Shown: positions 17,049-28,999 of the stretch, in pieces | How positions within the stretch are numbered: the first letter of the stretch is position 1 | How the letters are laid out: each line of letters starts with the position of its first letter | DNA from: Donghicola sp041224595 | GTDB lineage: Bacteria > Pseudomonadota > Alphaproteobacteria > Rhodobacterales > Rhodobacteraceae | NCBI RefSeq assembly: GCF_041224595.1 | Contig: NZ_JBGFGN010000151.1 | Span: 93,842 to 157,841 of the forward strand | Reading direction: 5' to 3' | DNA: 64,000 nt | Made by a program: the position numbers and the translations under genes | Notes under the pieces: model-generated | Seen by the model: the letters and a program-made list of their open reading frames with translations, nothing else | What the model was told of the DNA's origin: nothing | The model's database searches: none

Positions 17049-17990
17049 TTAACGTGGCGAGAGAATAGCCGCGCATTGTCCTGGCAAGTCAGCAACGCGG
17101 ATGGTGCGTTTAGGCTTGGGCTTGGGTGCGTTCGGGTTCGGCGGCGGCGGATTTAGGATGTTGTTCACCCATTGCTGCGCATCGGCGCAACCATCCCCAG
17201 CGGGCGGCGGGTCTTGGTTGATACACCCGGCCAGGCCAGCAGGACACGAGAGCCGCACATGGAAATGGTAGTGATGGCCCCACCACGGACGCACTTTGCG
17301 CAGCCAGGATTTGTTGCCCTTTTCCGCGTTGCACATGGCGACCTTTGCACCGGGAAACACAAAGATGCGTGCGGTACGCGGGTCCTTGGCAGCGGCCTTG
17401 ATGACCTCCATGTGCTGGGGGGTCCAATTGCTATTGGTGTAAGCACCTGCAGAGCGGCGCATGGAGATTGACGAAATACTCTCGCGCTCCGCCACGCTCA
17501 GGTTGAGTCGTTTAGGCGGCAGCATCCAGATGTCTGCGTCCAACCCCATCTGATGGCTGGCATGTCCCGACAGCATGGGACCACCACGGGGTTGGCTCAT
17601 GTCGCCGACATAAATGCCTTCCCATCCCGGCAAAGCCGCAGCTTTCCGGCTTAGGTCCTGAACAAAGTCCACCAACTCGGGGTGCCCCCAGTTCCGATTT
17701 CGCGACAGGCGCATCGCCTGCCATGTCGGACCGGTTTCGGCCAATTGCTCTGCGCCTGAGACGCAACCTTTGGCATAAGACCCGAACGCCGCAGGGGGCT
17801 GCGAAGATCCTCTCTTCTCGGCTCCAAACGCAAATTTGGCTACCTGATTCAGGTCCACCCCTTCGGCTGGTGTTTCGGAAAAGGCGATAGGTTGCGCGCG
17901 CACTGACGCAGAGGGGGCCGGATCATTTTCCGCCCCACCACACGCGCCAAGGGTCAGTGCAAACAGGGTGATTACGAGGCGTTTGACCAT
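17049..17990 (-). CDS. mepA: Penicillin-insensitive murein endopeptidase, lipoprotein
   Basis: The 313-residue protein belongs to the LAS metallopeptidases that cut D-Ala-mDAP cross-links in peptidoglycan. Family motifs are HASHQMGLDADIWM, which supplies zinc ligands, and WWGHHYHFHVRL, with the C-terminal histidines. The N-terminus is a lipoprotein signal (VITLFALTLGACGG), so it is probably membrane-anchored, unlike the periplasmic E. coli form. A proline-rich tail (PPPPNPNAPKPKPK) follows the catalytic domain. Its start overlaps the end of the MFS transporter gene by 19 bases. Confidence 0.93.
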   Translation of the reverse strand: MVKRLVITLFALTLGACGGAENDPAPSASVRAQPIAFSETPAEGVDLNQVAKFAFGAEKRGSSQPPAAFGSYAKGCVSGAEQLAETGPTWQAMRLSRNRNWGHPELVDFVQDLSRKAAALPGWEGIYVGDMSQPRGGPMLSGHASHQMGLDADIWMLPPKRLNLSVAERESISSISMRRSAGAYTNSNWTPQHMEVIKAAAKDPRTARIFVFPGAKVAMCNAEKGNKSWLRKVRPWWGHHYHFHVRLSCPAGLAGCINQDPPPAGDGCADAQQWVNNILNPPPPNPNAPKPKPKRTIRVADLPGQCAAILSPR

Positions 17991-19324
17991 GATGCTGGAT
18001 CTCCGTCTTTCTCAACGAAGCCTATCAGGAAGAGACCCGCGATAAAAAGAACAATCAGCGGCGTGACTCCGATTTGCTGACTTCCCGTCATGAGAGTAGC
18101 CGCCGCGATCAACATCGGCGCGAGGAAACTGGTCGCCTTACCCGCCAGGGCATAAAGCCCAAACGCCTCGGTCATCCGCGCAGGGTTCGCCTGCCTAGCC
18201 AGCATCGTACGGCTCGCAGACTGCAATACGCCGCCCGCGGCACCGATCAGCACCCCGACAAACATGAAGGCCTTGTCCGGTAGGGTGGAGCCTTCGGGCA
18301 CAGGCACAAGCATCACAGAACTCCGAGAGATCGTGACCGTCAACACCGAGGCCACGAGCAGCACGATGATCGACATGATGATCACGGGTTTGGGGCCAAA
18401 CCGCACGTCAAGCCGCCCCCCGAACCATGCAAAGATTGCCCCGGATATAATCGCCAGCAAGCCAAAGACACCGGTTTGCTGAACGCTCCAATCCAGCACC
18501 CCCGCCGCATAGATACCGCCAAAAACATACATCCCGTTCAAAGCGTCACGATACAACATCGAAGACGCCAGATAAGCTGCAAGAGACGGATGCTTGGGCA
18601 GGCCCCGCAAAGTCCGTCCCAGATCCTTGAGCGCCGCGGAAATCGCACCATTCGGCGCGCGGACAGGCTTTGGGTCGCGGACAAAGGCAAAGAACGGAAT
18701 CATGAAGACCGCGTACCAGATGGCCGTCAGCGGCCCGACAAAGCGGGTGCCTTCGCGGGTGTTTGCATCCAGCCCGAACGCCGGATCTAGGCCCAAAAAG
18801 GTTTTGCCCGTGATCGCATTATCCGCAAACAGCGCCAGCACGATCACCAAAGCGATCAACCCGCCAACATAGCCAAAGGCCCAACCGTTGCCGGAAATAC
18901 GGCCCACATCGTCCCGCTCACCAAGGTCAGGCAGCATTGAGTTAGTAAAGATCGTTGCAAATTCCATCCCGATCATGCCGACCGCGAAACTGGTCATCAC
19001 AAAGACCAAATTGAAACTTTCTGGATTGGCAAACCAGAGGCCCGACGCGCCCAAAACGTACATGACCGAGAATACCCAGATCCATGTTCGCCGATTCCCC
19101 GAGGTGTCCGCCATCGCCCCCAGCACGGGCGCAAGAACGGCAATTACGATGCCAGCGAGCCCGACGCCAAAGCCCCAAGCCGTCTGGGCCTGAGCGCCGT
19201 CATTAAGCAGTTCTTTCATGTATGGCGCGAAAATGAACGTCACCAGGAGGGTGGCATACGGCTGGCTGGCCCAGTCAAAAAAGTACCATCCCCATATGCG
19301 CTTACGCACATTCTCAGTTGCCAT
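17972..19324 (-). CDS. MFS transporter, UMF1/Atg22 family
   Basis: The protein of about 450 residues has roughly 12 hydrophobic segments and begins RKRIWGWYFFDWASQPYATLLVTFIFAPY, the typical start of the Atg22/UMF1 branch of the major facilitator superfamily. Substrates of bacterial members are poorly known; the yeast protein exports amino acids from vacuoles. A start at 19324 (MATENVRK) was chosen with a GGATGGG segment as ribosome site; an ATG nine bases upstream is also possible. It overlaps mepA and is probably co-transcribed with it. Confidence 0.88.
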   Translation of the reverse strand: MATENVRKRIWGWYFFDWASQPYATLLVTFIFAPYMKELLNDGAQAQTAWGFGVGLAGIVIAVLAPVLGAMADTSGNRRTWIWVFSVMYVLGASGLWFANPESFNLVFVMTSFAVGMIGMEFATIFTNSMLPDLGERDDVGRISGNGWAFGYVGGLIALVIVLALFADNAITGKTFLGLDPAFGLDANTREGTRFVGPLTAIWYAVFMIPFFAFVRDPKPVRAPNGAISAALKDLGRTLRGLPKHPSLAAYLASSMLYRDALNGMYVFGGIYAAGVLDWSVQQTGVFGLLAIISGAIFAWFGGRLDVRFGPKPVIIMSIIVLLVASVLTVTISRSSVMLVPVPEGSTLPDKAFMFVGVLIGAAGGVLQSASRTMLARQANPARMTEAFGLYALAGKATSFLAPMLIAAATLMTGSQQIGVTPLIVLFIAGLFLIGFVEKDGDPASWSNAS

Positions 19325-19380
19325 CTGACCCATCCATTCTTGTTGCCTTGACAGAACAGAATTGGGGCGCGCAGTGCAAG

Positions 19381-19917
19381 CTATTCTTGCATAGGTGGCC
19401 AAGGCCGAACGGCCTCTGCGCTGATCCACGCAGCAACCCAATCGGGGATTGGCGGGCTTTCAGAGGGCACATTCATCGCCGCACAGACACGTTCAGGCGC
19501 GACGATGCCGTTTCGATCCGTCACAGCCGTGCGGTACAACACGTGGCTCGCGCATTCGCCGTTCGTCTTCCACATGCTTTGCTCGATGTAGATAAACTTG
19601 TCATCCCAACACAGGCCGCGACTGCGGATCGTAAACTTGTCGAACATACGGACGCGGCGGCGCCAGCGGACCGTCACTCCGGCCATCGTCATCAGCCAGC
19701 CCTCTTTGCGCAGCGCTTTCCACAGCGGGGTGCGCATCGCCAAGGGAATGCGGGCCAGATCATAGAGCGACAAGGACCGACCGTTGTTCAGTTCCATCCA
19801 GATATCGATGTCCCAAGGCCAACAGATGTGCTGCGTTTCCATCGTCTCGGTCAAACCGATGGGCGGCTGTTTACGCTGTTTTAGGACACCGTAGGCTAGA
19901 CGAATGAATGGGTACAT
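19381..19917 (-). CDS. Thioesterase-family (hot-dog fold) protein
   Basis: The product of about 178 residues begins MYPFIRLAYGVLKQRKQPPI and contains CWPWDIDIWMELNNGRSLSLYDLARI, the pattern of 4HBT-like acyl-CoA thioesterases related to the THEM6 group (the aspartate in DIDIWMELNNGR fits the active-site helix region). It should hydrolyse an acyl-CoA or act as an accessory thioesterase; the acyl group is unknown. The start at 19917 was taken because the protein family begins here; an upstream in-frame extension to 19992 has no family features. Confidence 0.8.
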   Translation of the reverse strand: MYPFIRLAYGVLKQRKQPPIGLTETMETQHICWPWDIDIWMELNNGRSLSLYDLARIPLAMRTPLWKALRKEGWLMTMAGVTVRWRRRVRMFDKFTIRSRGLCWDDKFIYIEQSMWKTNGECASHVLYRTAVTDRNGIVAPERVCAAMNVPSESPPIPDWVAAWISAEAVRPWPPMQE

Positions 19918-20053
19918 GGGGCTCTCCGTTCCGCATTGCAGCATGACGCGTGCAATTGTCGGGTCAACGCGCAACGTTGCGTCACGCGGCACCCTTGCCC
20001 TCGGGCGTTCGGTCGCCTACCTATTTTGCGATGAAATTTGACAGGATGCGCCG

Positions 20054-20341
20054 ATGACTTCGCTTTACCAGATCCTCATGCTGATCCTCGACGTGGTGTG
20101 GTTCATCATGATCGCCCATATCATCATGAGCTGGCTGATCAGCTTTCAGGTTCTGAACCTGTACCAGCCTTTGGTGCGTCAGATCTGGGACGGCCTGAAT
20201 CGTTTGCTCGAGCCGATTTATGGGCCGATCCGCAGCATCCTGCCTGCAACGCCAGGCTTGGACCTTGCGCCGCTGGTCGCGTTCATCATCCTGATCGCGA
20301 TCCGGATCATCTTGCAGAACAACGTCGGGCTGTTCCTCTAA
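20054..20341 (+). CDS. YggT-family membrane protein
   Basis: The 95-residue protein has two hydrophobic segments flanking an amphipathic loop with LNRLLEPIYGPIRSILP, the YggT/Ycf19 signature. Proteins of this family are linked to membrane organisation, osmotic shock tolerance or cell division, but their biochemical role is not settled. The length is that of a single YggT unit. It stands 85 bases before recQ and could be co-transcribed with it. Confidence 0.88.
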   Translation: MTSLYQILMLILDVVWFIMIAHIIMSWLISFQVLNLYQPLVRQIWDGLNRLLEPIYGPIRSILPATPGLDLAPLVAFIILIAIRIILQNNVGLFL

Positions 20342-20425
20342 ATCTGGGGGCTGCGGCCCCTTGCCTGCCGAGTCTTGGTGTTGGACAGTCGCGCCCACCT
20401 CGAGCAGTATCCCAGAAGACACCCC

Positions 20426-22465
20426 ATGCAGCACGCACATGATCTGTTGCGGCAGGTATTCGGATTCGATGCCTTTCGCCCCGGACAGCAAGATATCGTC
20501 GAAGCCGTAACAGGCGGCCAGAATGTGCTGGCCATCATGCCCACTGGTGGCGGCAAATCCCTGTGCTTTCAGCTGCCGGCTTTGGTACGCGATGGCGTCA
20601 CGGTGGTGATTTCCCCTCTGATCGCCCTCATGCGCGATCAGGTACGAGGGTTGCGCGAAGCAGGTGTTGGTGCAGGTGCCCTGACATCCGGCAACACCGC
20701 CGAGGAAAACGATGCTGTGATGGAGGCTCTGCACCGCGGCGAAATCAAGCTGCTGTATATGGCGCCCGAACGCCTTGCCTCAATGGGGACAGAGCGTCTG
20801 TTGCGCAACGTTGGCACCAGCTTGATTGCGGTGGACGAGGCGCACTGCGTCAGCCAATGGGGCCACGATTTCCGCCCCGACTACCTACGGATCGGTGAGT
20901 TGCGACAGGCTCTGGACGTGCCCTTGGCCGCCTTTACCGCCACAGCCGATGCCGAAACCCGTGACGAAATCGTCCAAAAGCTGTTCGCCGGTGTCCAACC
21001 CACCTCTTTCCTCCGCGGCTTTGACAGACCCAACATCCATCTGGCCTTTGCTGCCAAAGACAGCCCGCGCAACCAAATCCTGTCCTATGCCGCCGCACGA
21101 CGGGGCCGCTCTGGTATCGTCTATTGCGGGACACGCGCGAAAACCGAAGGGCTCGCCAAGGCCCTGCGCGACGAAGGACATCTGGCCTGCCACTATCACG
21201 GCGGGATGGAAGCCGACGACCGCCGCGATGTGGAACGCCGCTTCCAGCAAGAAGACGGTCTGATCGTCGTCGCCACTGTCGCCTTCGGCATGGGGATCGA
21301 CAAACCGGACATCCGCTGGGTTGCCCACGCAGACCTGCCCAAGTCCATCGAAGCCTACTATCAGGAAATTGGCCGCGCTGGCCGTGACGGCGCCCCAGCC
21401 GAGACATTAACCCTGTTCGGTCCTGACGACATCCGCCTGCGCCGCAATCAGATCGACGAAGGGCTCGCACCACCTGAACGCCGCGCTGCCGACCATGCCC
21501 GCCTGAATTCGCTGCTCGGACTGGCCGAAGCTGTCACGTGCCGCCGCCAGTCCCTGCTGTCCTATTTCGGCGAGGACAGTGGACCTTGCAGTAATTGCGA
21601 TCTGTGTGACCAGCCGCCAGAGACCTTTGATGGCACCGAAGCCGTGCGCAAAGCCCTGTCCGCGATCCTACGCACGGGCGAATATTTTGGTTCGGGCCAT
21701 CTGATCGACATTCTGACCGGCAACGCGACAGAAAAAGTCCGCGATCGCGGGCACGACGGCCTACCGACCTTTGGCGTGGGCAAGGAATTCGACCGTCGCG
21801 GCTGGCAGGCTGTGTTTCGCCAGATGATGGGCCATGATCTGGTGCGGCCCGATCCTGAACGCCACGGTGCCCTGCGCATGACCGATCCAGCGATCCCGAT
21901 CCTCAAGGGTGAGCAATCCATCACACTTCGCCGCGACACAATATCTGTCACGTCACGCAGACCCGCCATCAAGATGATGGTGTCCGAAGAAGACATGCCT
22001 CTACTGTCCGCGCTCAAGGCCAAACGCCGCGCATTGGCCGAAGCCGCAAGCGTGCCCGCTTATGTCATCTTCAACGACAAGACCCTGATCGAGATGGCAG
22101 AGCGCCGTCCATCGAACCTTGACCAGATGGCGCGCATCTCTGGCGTTGGGGCGAAAAAGCTGGAACGCTATGGGACAGATTTCCTCGAAGTCATCAACGG
22201 CGAGGCGGCAGCCTTGCACCCCAGCCGACGGAAATTGGCAGGCCGTAGCGCTGCGAACCTCTACGACGCATTGCTAGAGGCGCAGGCCGATCTGCTACGG
22301 GGATCAGACGGATTGGACAAACCGCTGAGTTGCTCTGCCTCGCAGCTTGCCAAAATCGCGGAACTCCGCCCTCGGGACAATCAAACACTGGTTCGACTGC
22401 TCGGGGATCGCCGTGCCGAAAGATTTGGCGAAGCATTTCTGGACGTCCTACGGGAGGCGGGCTAA
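20426..22465 (+). CDS. recQ: ATP-dependent DNA helicase RecQ
   Basis: The 679-residue 3'-5' helicase acts in recombination and repair. In order: DEAD/DEAH helicase core with Walker A PTGGGKSLCFQ and the DEAHC box, second RecA lobe with ATVAFGMGIDKPDIRWVAH and QEIGRAGRDG, zinc-binding RecQ-C-terminal domain with four cysteines (CSNCDLC and an upstream CRRQ), a winged helix, and HRDC-like segments (RPSNLDQMARISGVG, and a second similar stretch near the end). ATG 20426 fits the usual N-terminus; the frame runs further upstream without family similarity. Confidence 0.96.
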   Translation: MQHAHDLLRQVFGFDAFRPGQQDIVEAVTGGQNVLAIMPTGGGKSLCFQLPALVRDGVTVVISPLIALMRDQVRGLREAGVGAGALTSGNTAEENDAVMEALHRGEIKLLYMAPERLASMGTERLLRNVGTSLIAVDEAHCVSQWGHDFRPDYLRIGELRQALDVPLAAFTATADAETRDEIVQKLFAGVQPTSFLRGFDRPNIHLAFAAKDSPRNQILSYAAARRGRSGIVYCGTRAKTEGLAKALRDEGHLACHYHGGMEADDRRDVERRFQQEDGLIVVATVAFGMGIDKPDIRWVAHADLPKSIEAYYQEIGRAGRDGAPAETLTLFGPDDIRLRRNQIDEGLAPPERRAADHARLNSLLGLAEAVTCRRQSLLSYFGEDSGPCSNCDLCDQPPETFDGTEAVRKALSAILRTGEYFGSGHLIDILTGNATEKVRDRGHDGLPTFGVGKEFDRRGWQAVFRQMMGHDLVRPDPERHGALRMTDPAIPILKGEQSITLRRDTISVTSRRPAIKMMVSEEDMPLLSALKAKRRALAEAASVPAYVIFNDKTLIEMAERRPSNLDQMARISGVGAKKLERYGTDFLEVINGEAAALHPSRRKLAGRSAANLYDALLEAQADLLRGSDGLDKPLSCSASQLAKIAELRPRDNQTLVRLLGDRRAERFGEAFLDVLREAG

Positions 22466-23194
22466 ATCCGAGCGAAAGACTAAGGAGACAGAGATGCTGG
22501 CCGTTCTATCCCCCGCTAAAAAGATGGACATGGAGCCCCGCGACGGCGCCACAACCACGCCCGATTTCTGGGACAGTGCCGTAGAACTGGCAGGCGTAGC
22601 CCGCGATCTGACCGCCGCCGATCTGTCCAAGCTGATGCACATCAGCGACAACCTCGGGAAATTGAACGAAGAGCGTTTTGCCAATTTCGGCGAACAAGGG
22701 CGCAAGGCCGCCGTCTATGCCTTTGCCGGTGACACCTATCAGGGTCTAGAAGCCAAAACTCTAGACGATGACGCCATGCGGTGGGCCGACGACCATCTGC
22801 GGATTTTATCCGGACTTTACGGGGTATTGCGTCCGCGCGACGCGATCGAACCCTACCGCCTAGAGATGGGCAGCCGCCTGAAAAACCCGCGCGGCAAGAA
22901 CCTGTATGAATACTGGGGCCCACGCCTGTCTGAAGCGTTGAATGCTCAGGCGGAAGCTGCCGAAACAGATGTTCTGGTGAATTGTGCCAGCCAAGAATAC
23001 TTTGGCGCTGTTGACCAAAAGGCTTTGAACCTGCGCATCATCACGCCCGTTTTCATGGAAGAAAAAAACGGAACGCCCAAGATCGTCAGCTTCTATGCCA
23101 AAAAGGCGCGTGGCTCGATGGCACGCTATATGATGGAAAACCGTCTGACCGATCCAGCCGCGCTGCGCGACTTTGACGTCGGTGGATATGTCTA

Positions 23195-25744
<2,550 letters not shown>

Positions 25745-25816
25745 GAGCCGATTCCCTGTTCCGAATAGGGGCAACCTGACGGAACAGGGTGAATAGGCTC
25801 TTAAATTGCGGTGACT

Positions 25817-26989
25817 TTAGCGTTCAATCGCCAGCGCAATGCCCTGCCCGCCGCCGATACACATGGTGATCAGGGTGCGCTTGCCGCCAATCCGCTCGAG
25901 TTCGTACATCGCTTTGACGGTGATAATCGCGCCAGTTGCGCCAACCGGATGACCCAACGCTATCGCGCCCCCGTTCGGATTCACCTTGGCCGGATCAAGT
26001 GCCAGTTCGCGGTTCACAGCGATGGCTTGCGCGGCAAAGGCCTCGTTCGACTCGATGACGTCGAAATCATCGACAGTCAGTCCGGTTTTCGCCAACAAGG
26101 CTTGCACGGCAGGGACAGGGCCAATGCCCATCACCTCAGGGCGTACACCTGCGTGGGCATAGCCGATGATGCGCGCCCGAGGCGTCAGGCCCGCGGCAGT
26201 TGCTGCCTCTTCTCGCGCCAGAACCAAGGACGCCGCGCCATCATTCAAACCACTCGCATTGCCTGCGGTGACAGAGCCATCCTTGCGGAAGGCGGGGCGC
26301 AGTCCGGCCAGCGTTTCCAATGTGGTCGCCTTAGGGTGCTCATCGGTGTCAAAGGGGACCAACTCGCGCTTGCGCTTCACCTCGACCGGCACGATTTGAT
26401 CTGCGAAATAACCCGCTTCGATTGCGGCGGCTGTGCGGCGTTGGCTTTCGACCGCAAAGGCGTCCTGATCTTCGCGGCTCACGCTATGCTCACTTGCCAC
26501 GTTTTCAGCGGTGATCCCCATGTGCCCCGTGCCAAAAGGACAGTTGAGCGCCCCCAGCATCATGTCCTGCGCCTGCATATCCCCCATTTTGGTGCCCCAG
26601 CGCGCGCCGGGCACGATGTAGGGCGAACGGCTCATACTCTCGGCACCGCCCGCCAGCGCATAGTCTGCATCCCCCAGCATCAGCGATTGCGCCGCAGAGA
26701 TAATGGCCTGCACACCCGATCCGCAGAGCCGGTTCACGTTCATCGCGGGCACGCTGTCGGGAATACCCGCATCCATCGCAGCGACGCGCGACAGGTACAT
26801 GTCGCGCGGCTCGGTGTTGATGATGTGGCCATAGGCGACGTGACCGATCTGCTCCGGCGCGACGCCAGCCCGCTCCATCGCCGCTTTGGCCGTGATTGTC
26901 CCCAAAGCCGCTGGCTCGATCCCCGCCAAGCTGCCGCCGAACGTGCCAATCGCGGTGCGTGCGCCGCCTAGAATTACGATACCTGTCAT
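25817..26989 (-). CDS. Acetyl-CoA acetyltransferase (thiolase)
   Basis: The 390-residue thiolase has the nucleophilic cysteine in NRLCGSGVQAI (near residue 90), the GHPVGATGA histidine motif near residue 345 and the second catalytic cysteine in CIGGGQG near the C-terminus. It should catalyse reversible condensation of acetyl-CoA or cleavage of 3-ketoacyl-CoA; which direction it serves here cannot be told. No phaB or other pathway gene is adjacent. The start MTGIVILGGARTAIG at 26989 matches the family. It is divergent from the XRE-cupin regulator. Confidence 0.93.
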   Translation of the reverse strand: MTGIVILGGARTAIGTFGGSLAGIEPAALGTITAKAAMERAGVAPEQIGHVAYGHIINTEPRDMYLSRVAAMDAGIPDSVPAMNVNRLCGSGVQAIISAAQSLMLGDADYALAGGAESMSRSPYIVPGARWGTKMGDMQAQDMMLGALNCPFGTGHMGITAENVASEHSVSREDQDAFAVESQRRTAAAIEAGYFADQIVPVEVKRKRELVPFDTDEHPKATTLETLAGLRPAFRKDGSVTAGNASGLNDGAASLVLAREEAATAAGLTPRARIIGYAHAGVRPEVMGIGPVPAVQALLAKTGLTVDDFDVIESNEAFAAQAIAVNRELALDPAKVNPNGGAIALGHPVGATGAIITVKAMYELERIGGKRTLITMCIGGGQGIALAIER

Positions 26990-27117
26990 GGGTGCTCCCT
27001 CCCCCTGTGATTGCAGGTAGGTTAACCCTGCAAAGAGCAGCATGTCATAAAAACGTGGGGTCATATTTCGCGGCAGGATCGCTTGACTTGGCGCCCGCGC
27101 AGGGGCTTAGTTCCGCT

Positions 27118-27696
27118 ATGACGGATGAAGCCTCCACCCCCGATACCGAAGTCCTCTCCCTTCTGCCCACCCGCCTGCGCGCTGCGCGTCGGGACAAGGG
27201 GCTGTCGCTGGATGCGGTCGCCAAACTGTCAGGCGTATCGCGTAGCATGGTCAGCCAGATCGAGCGCGGGGAATCCAGTCCCACCATTGCGACCCTGTGG
27301 AACCTGACGCGCGCGTTGCAGGTGGATTTCGCAGGGCTGCTGGAAGGCGTGGATGAGCCAGCTGGCATCGAAGTGCTACGTAACGCGAACGTCCCGCTGA
27401 TCGCCAACGCGGGCCAAGGATGTTCGATTCGCATTCTGTCCCCACCCGAGGAAGTCGGCCGCCACGAAGTCTACGACATCCGGTTTCAGGACAGCGGGAT
27501 TCTGGACAGTGCCCCGCATAAACGCGGAGCGCGGGAACATTTGACCGTCATTAGTGGTAATGTTCGTATCAAGGCGGGCGACAAGGTCGAGATGCTCGGA
27601 CCCGGAGACACGGCCCGTTACCCGGTCGACCAGCCCCACACGATCAGCGCCGAGGCTGGCCCTGCACAGGTGTTTCTGGTGGTTCAGGATGCCTAA
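27118..27696 (+). CDS. XRE-cupin transcriptional regulator
   Basis: The 192-residue protein has an N-terminal Cro/C1-type helix-turn-helix (about residues 18-75, LSLDAVAKLSGVSRSMVSQIERGESSPT) joined to a C-terminal cupin barrel (about 110-190, HLTVISGNVRIKAGD...GPGDTARYPVDQPHTI). This layout is typical of regulators that sense small metabolites such as amino acids or polyamines. It sits between a divergent thiolase gene and kbl-tdh, 115 bases ahead of kbl; inverted repeats in that gap are candidate operators. Regulation of kbl-tdh is likely by context but not shown. Confidence 0.9.
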   Translation: MTDEASTPDTEVLSLLPTRLRAARRDKGLSLDAVAKLSGVSRSMVSQIERGESSPTIATLWNLTRALQVDFAGLLEGVDEPAGIEVLRNANVPLIANAGQGCSIRILSPPEEVGRHEVYDIRFQDSGILDSAPHKRGAREHLTVISGNVRIKAGDKVEMLGPGDTARYPVDQPHTISAEAGPAQVFLVVQDA

Positions 27697-27729
27697 TTCC
27701 GTCGTGCAGTCGCGAATTTCTGATATCAC

Positions 27730-27770
27730 GGAAATTTTCCCTTAAAGCAGATTTCCGGTATTTTGGAATT
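27730..27770. promoter_or_regulatory. Inverted repeats upstream of kbl, candidate operators
   Basis: GGAAATTTTCC at 27730-27740 is a perfect 11-base palindrome, and 13 bases later TTCC-N8-GGAA (27754-27769) gives a second arm pair with the same sequence. They lie in the 115-base gap between the XRE-cupin gene and kbl, where a repressor or activator site is expected. No clear promoter hexamers can be fixed. Confidence 0.4.
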
Positions 27771-27811
27771 CCGTCCGTCATGCTACCTTTGTGGAAACAC
27801 GGAGGTGATTC

Positions 27812-28999
27812 ATGACGACCGCATTTCTGAACCAGATCACAGAAACCCTGCACGAGATCGAAAAAGACGGTCTGTATAAACGGGAGCGGATGATCACTTC
27901 GCCCCAGTCCGGTTGGGTGTCTGTGGGCGATCGCAAAGTGCTGAACCTGTGTGCGAACAACTATCTGGGGCTTGCGGACCACCCCGACCTGATCGCCGCC
28001 GCCAAGGGCGCGATGGATGATCACGGGTACGGCATGGCCTCGGTCCGGTTCATCTGCGGCACGCAGGACCTGCACCGAGAACTGGAGCATCGGCTGGCAG
28101 ACTTTCTTGGCAAGGACGACGCGATCCTGTTCACCGCCTGTTTCGACGCGAACGGCGCGCTGTTCGAACCTCTGTTGGGCCCCGAGGACGCCATAATCTC
28201 GGACGCGCTGAACCATGCGTCGATCATCGACGGCATTCGGCTGTGCAAGGCGCAGCGCTACCGCTACGCCAATTCCGACATGGCGGATTTAGAGGCCAAA
28301 CTGATCGAGGCTAAAGAGGCCGGTGCGCGTCACATCATGATCGCCACTGACGGCGTCTTCAGCATGGACGGCTATTTGGCCAAGCTGTCCGAGATCACGC
28401 ATCTGGCTGCCCAATACGGCGCGGTGGTCATGGTGGACGACTGCCACTCGACCGGCTTTATGGGCCCAAAGGGCGAAGGCACCGCATCGCACCAAGGGGT
28501 CGACGTCGATATTCTGACCGGCACCTTGGGCAAGGCTTTAGGCGGCGCTTTGGGCGGCTACATTGCAGGCCCCCAGCCTGTGATCGACCTGCTGCGCCAG
28601 CGCGCGCGGCCCTATCTGTTCTCGAACGCGCTACCGCCGTCTGTCGTGGCTGCGGGGATCAAGGCGCTGGACCTTGTGGAACAGGGCGACAACCTGCGGG
28701 CTCAACTGTTCGAGAATGCCAAATACTGGCGGGCGGGGCTGACCGATCTGGGTTTTGACCTGTTGCCCGGCGAACACCCCATCATCCCCGTCATGCTCGG
28801 CGAGGCGCAAAAGGCCCAAGACATGGCGAACGCCCTGTTCGAAGAGGGTGTCTACGTATCCGGCTTCTTCTTCCCCGTAGTGCCCAAGGGCCAAGCCCGC
28901 ATCCGCACCCAGATGAACGCCGCCCTGACCCGCGATGATCTGGATTTCGGCCTGAGTGCTTTCGCCAATGCGGGCCGCAAGATCGGAGTGATCGCATGA
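27812..28999 (+). CDS. kbl: Glycine C-acetyltransferase (2-amino-3-ketobutyrate CoA ligase)
   Basis: This PLP enzyme of 395 residues cleaves 2-amino-3-oxobutanoate with CoA to glycine and acetyl-CoA. The alpha-oxoamine synthase pattern is complete: CANNYLGLADHP, the substrate-side GMASVRFICGTQ, DDCHSTGFMG, and the PLP lysine in TGTLGKALGGALGG. A GGAGGTG ribosome site precedes the ATG. The stop overlaps the tdh start as ATGA, so the two enzymes of threonine catabolism are made together and the unstable intermediate can be passed on. Confidence 0.96.
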   Translation: MTTAFLNQITETLHEIEKDGLYKRERMITSPQSGWVSVGDRKVLNLCANNYLGLADHPDLIAAAKGAMDDHGYGMASVRFICGTQDLHRELEHRLADFLGKDDAILFTACFDANGALFEPLLGPEDAIISDALNHASIIDGIRLCKAQRYRYANSDMADLEAKLIEAKEAGARHIMIATDGVFSMDGYLAKLSEITHLAAQYGAVVMVDDCHSTGFMGPKGEGTASHQGVDVDILTGTLGKALGGALGGYIAGPQPVIDLLRQRARPYLFSNALPPSVVAAGIKALDLVEQGDNLRAQLFENAKYWRAGLTDLGFDLLPGEHPIIPVMLGEAQKAQDMANALFEEGVYVSGFFFPVVPKGQARIRTQMNAALTRDDLDFGLSAFANAGRKIGVIA

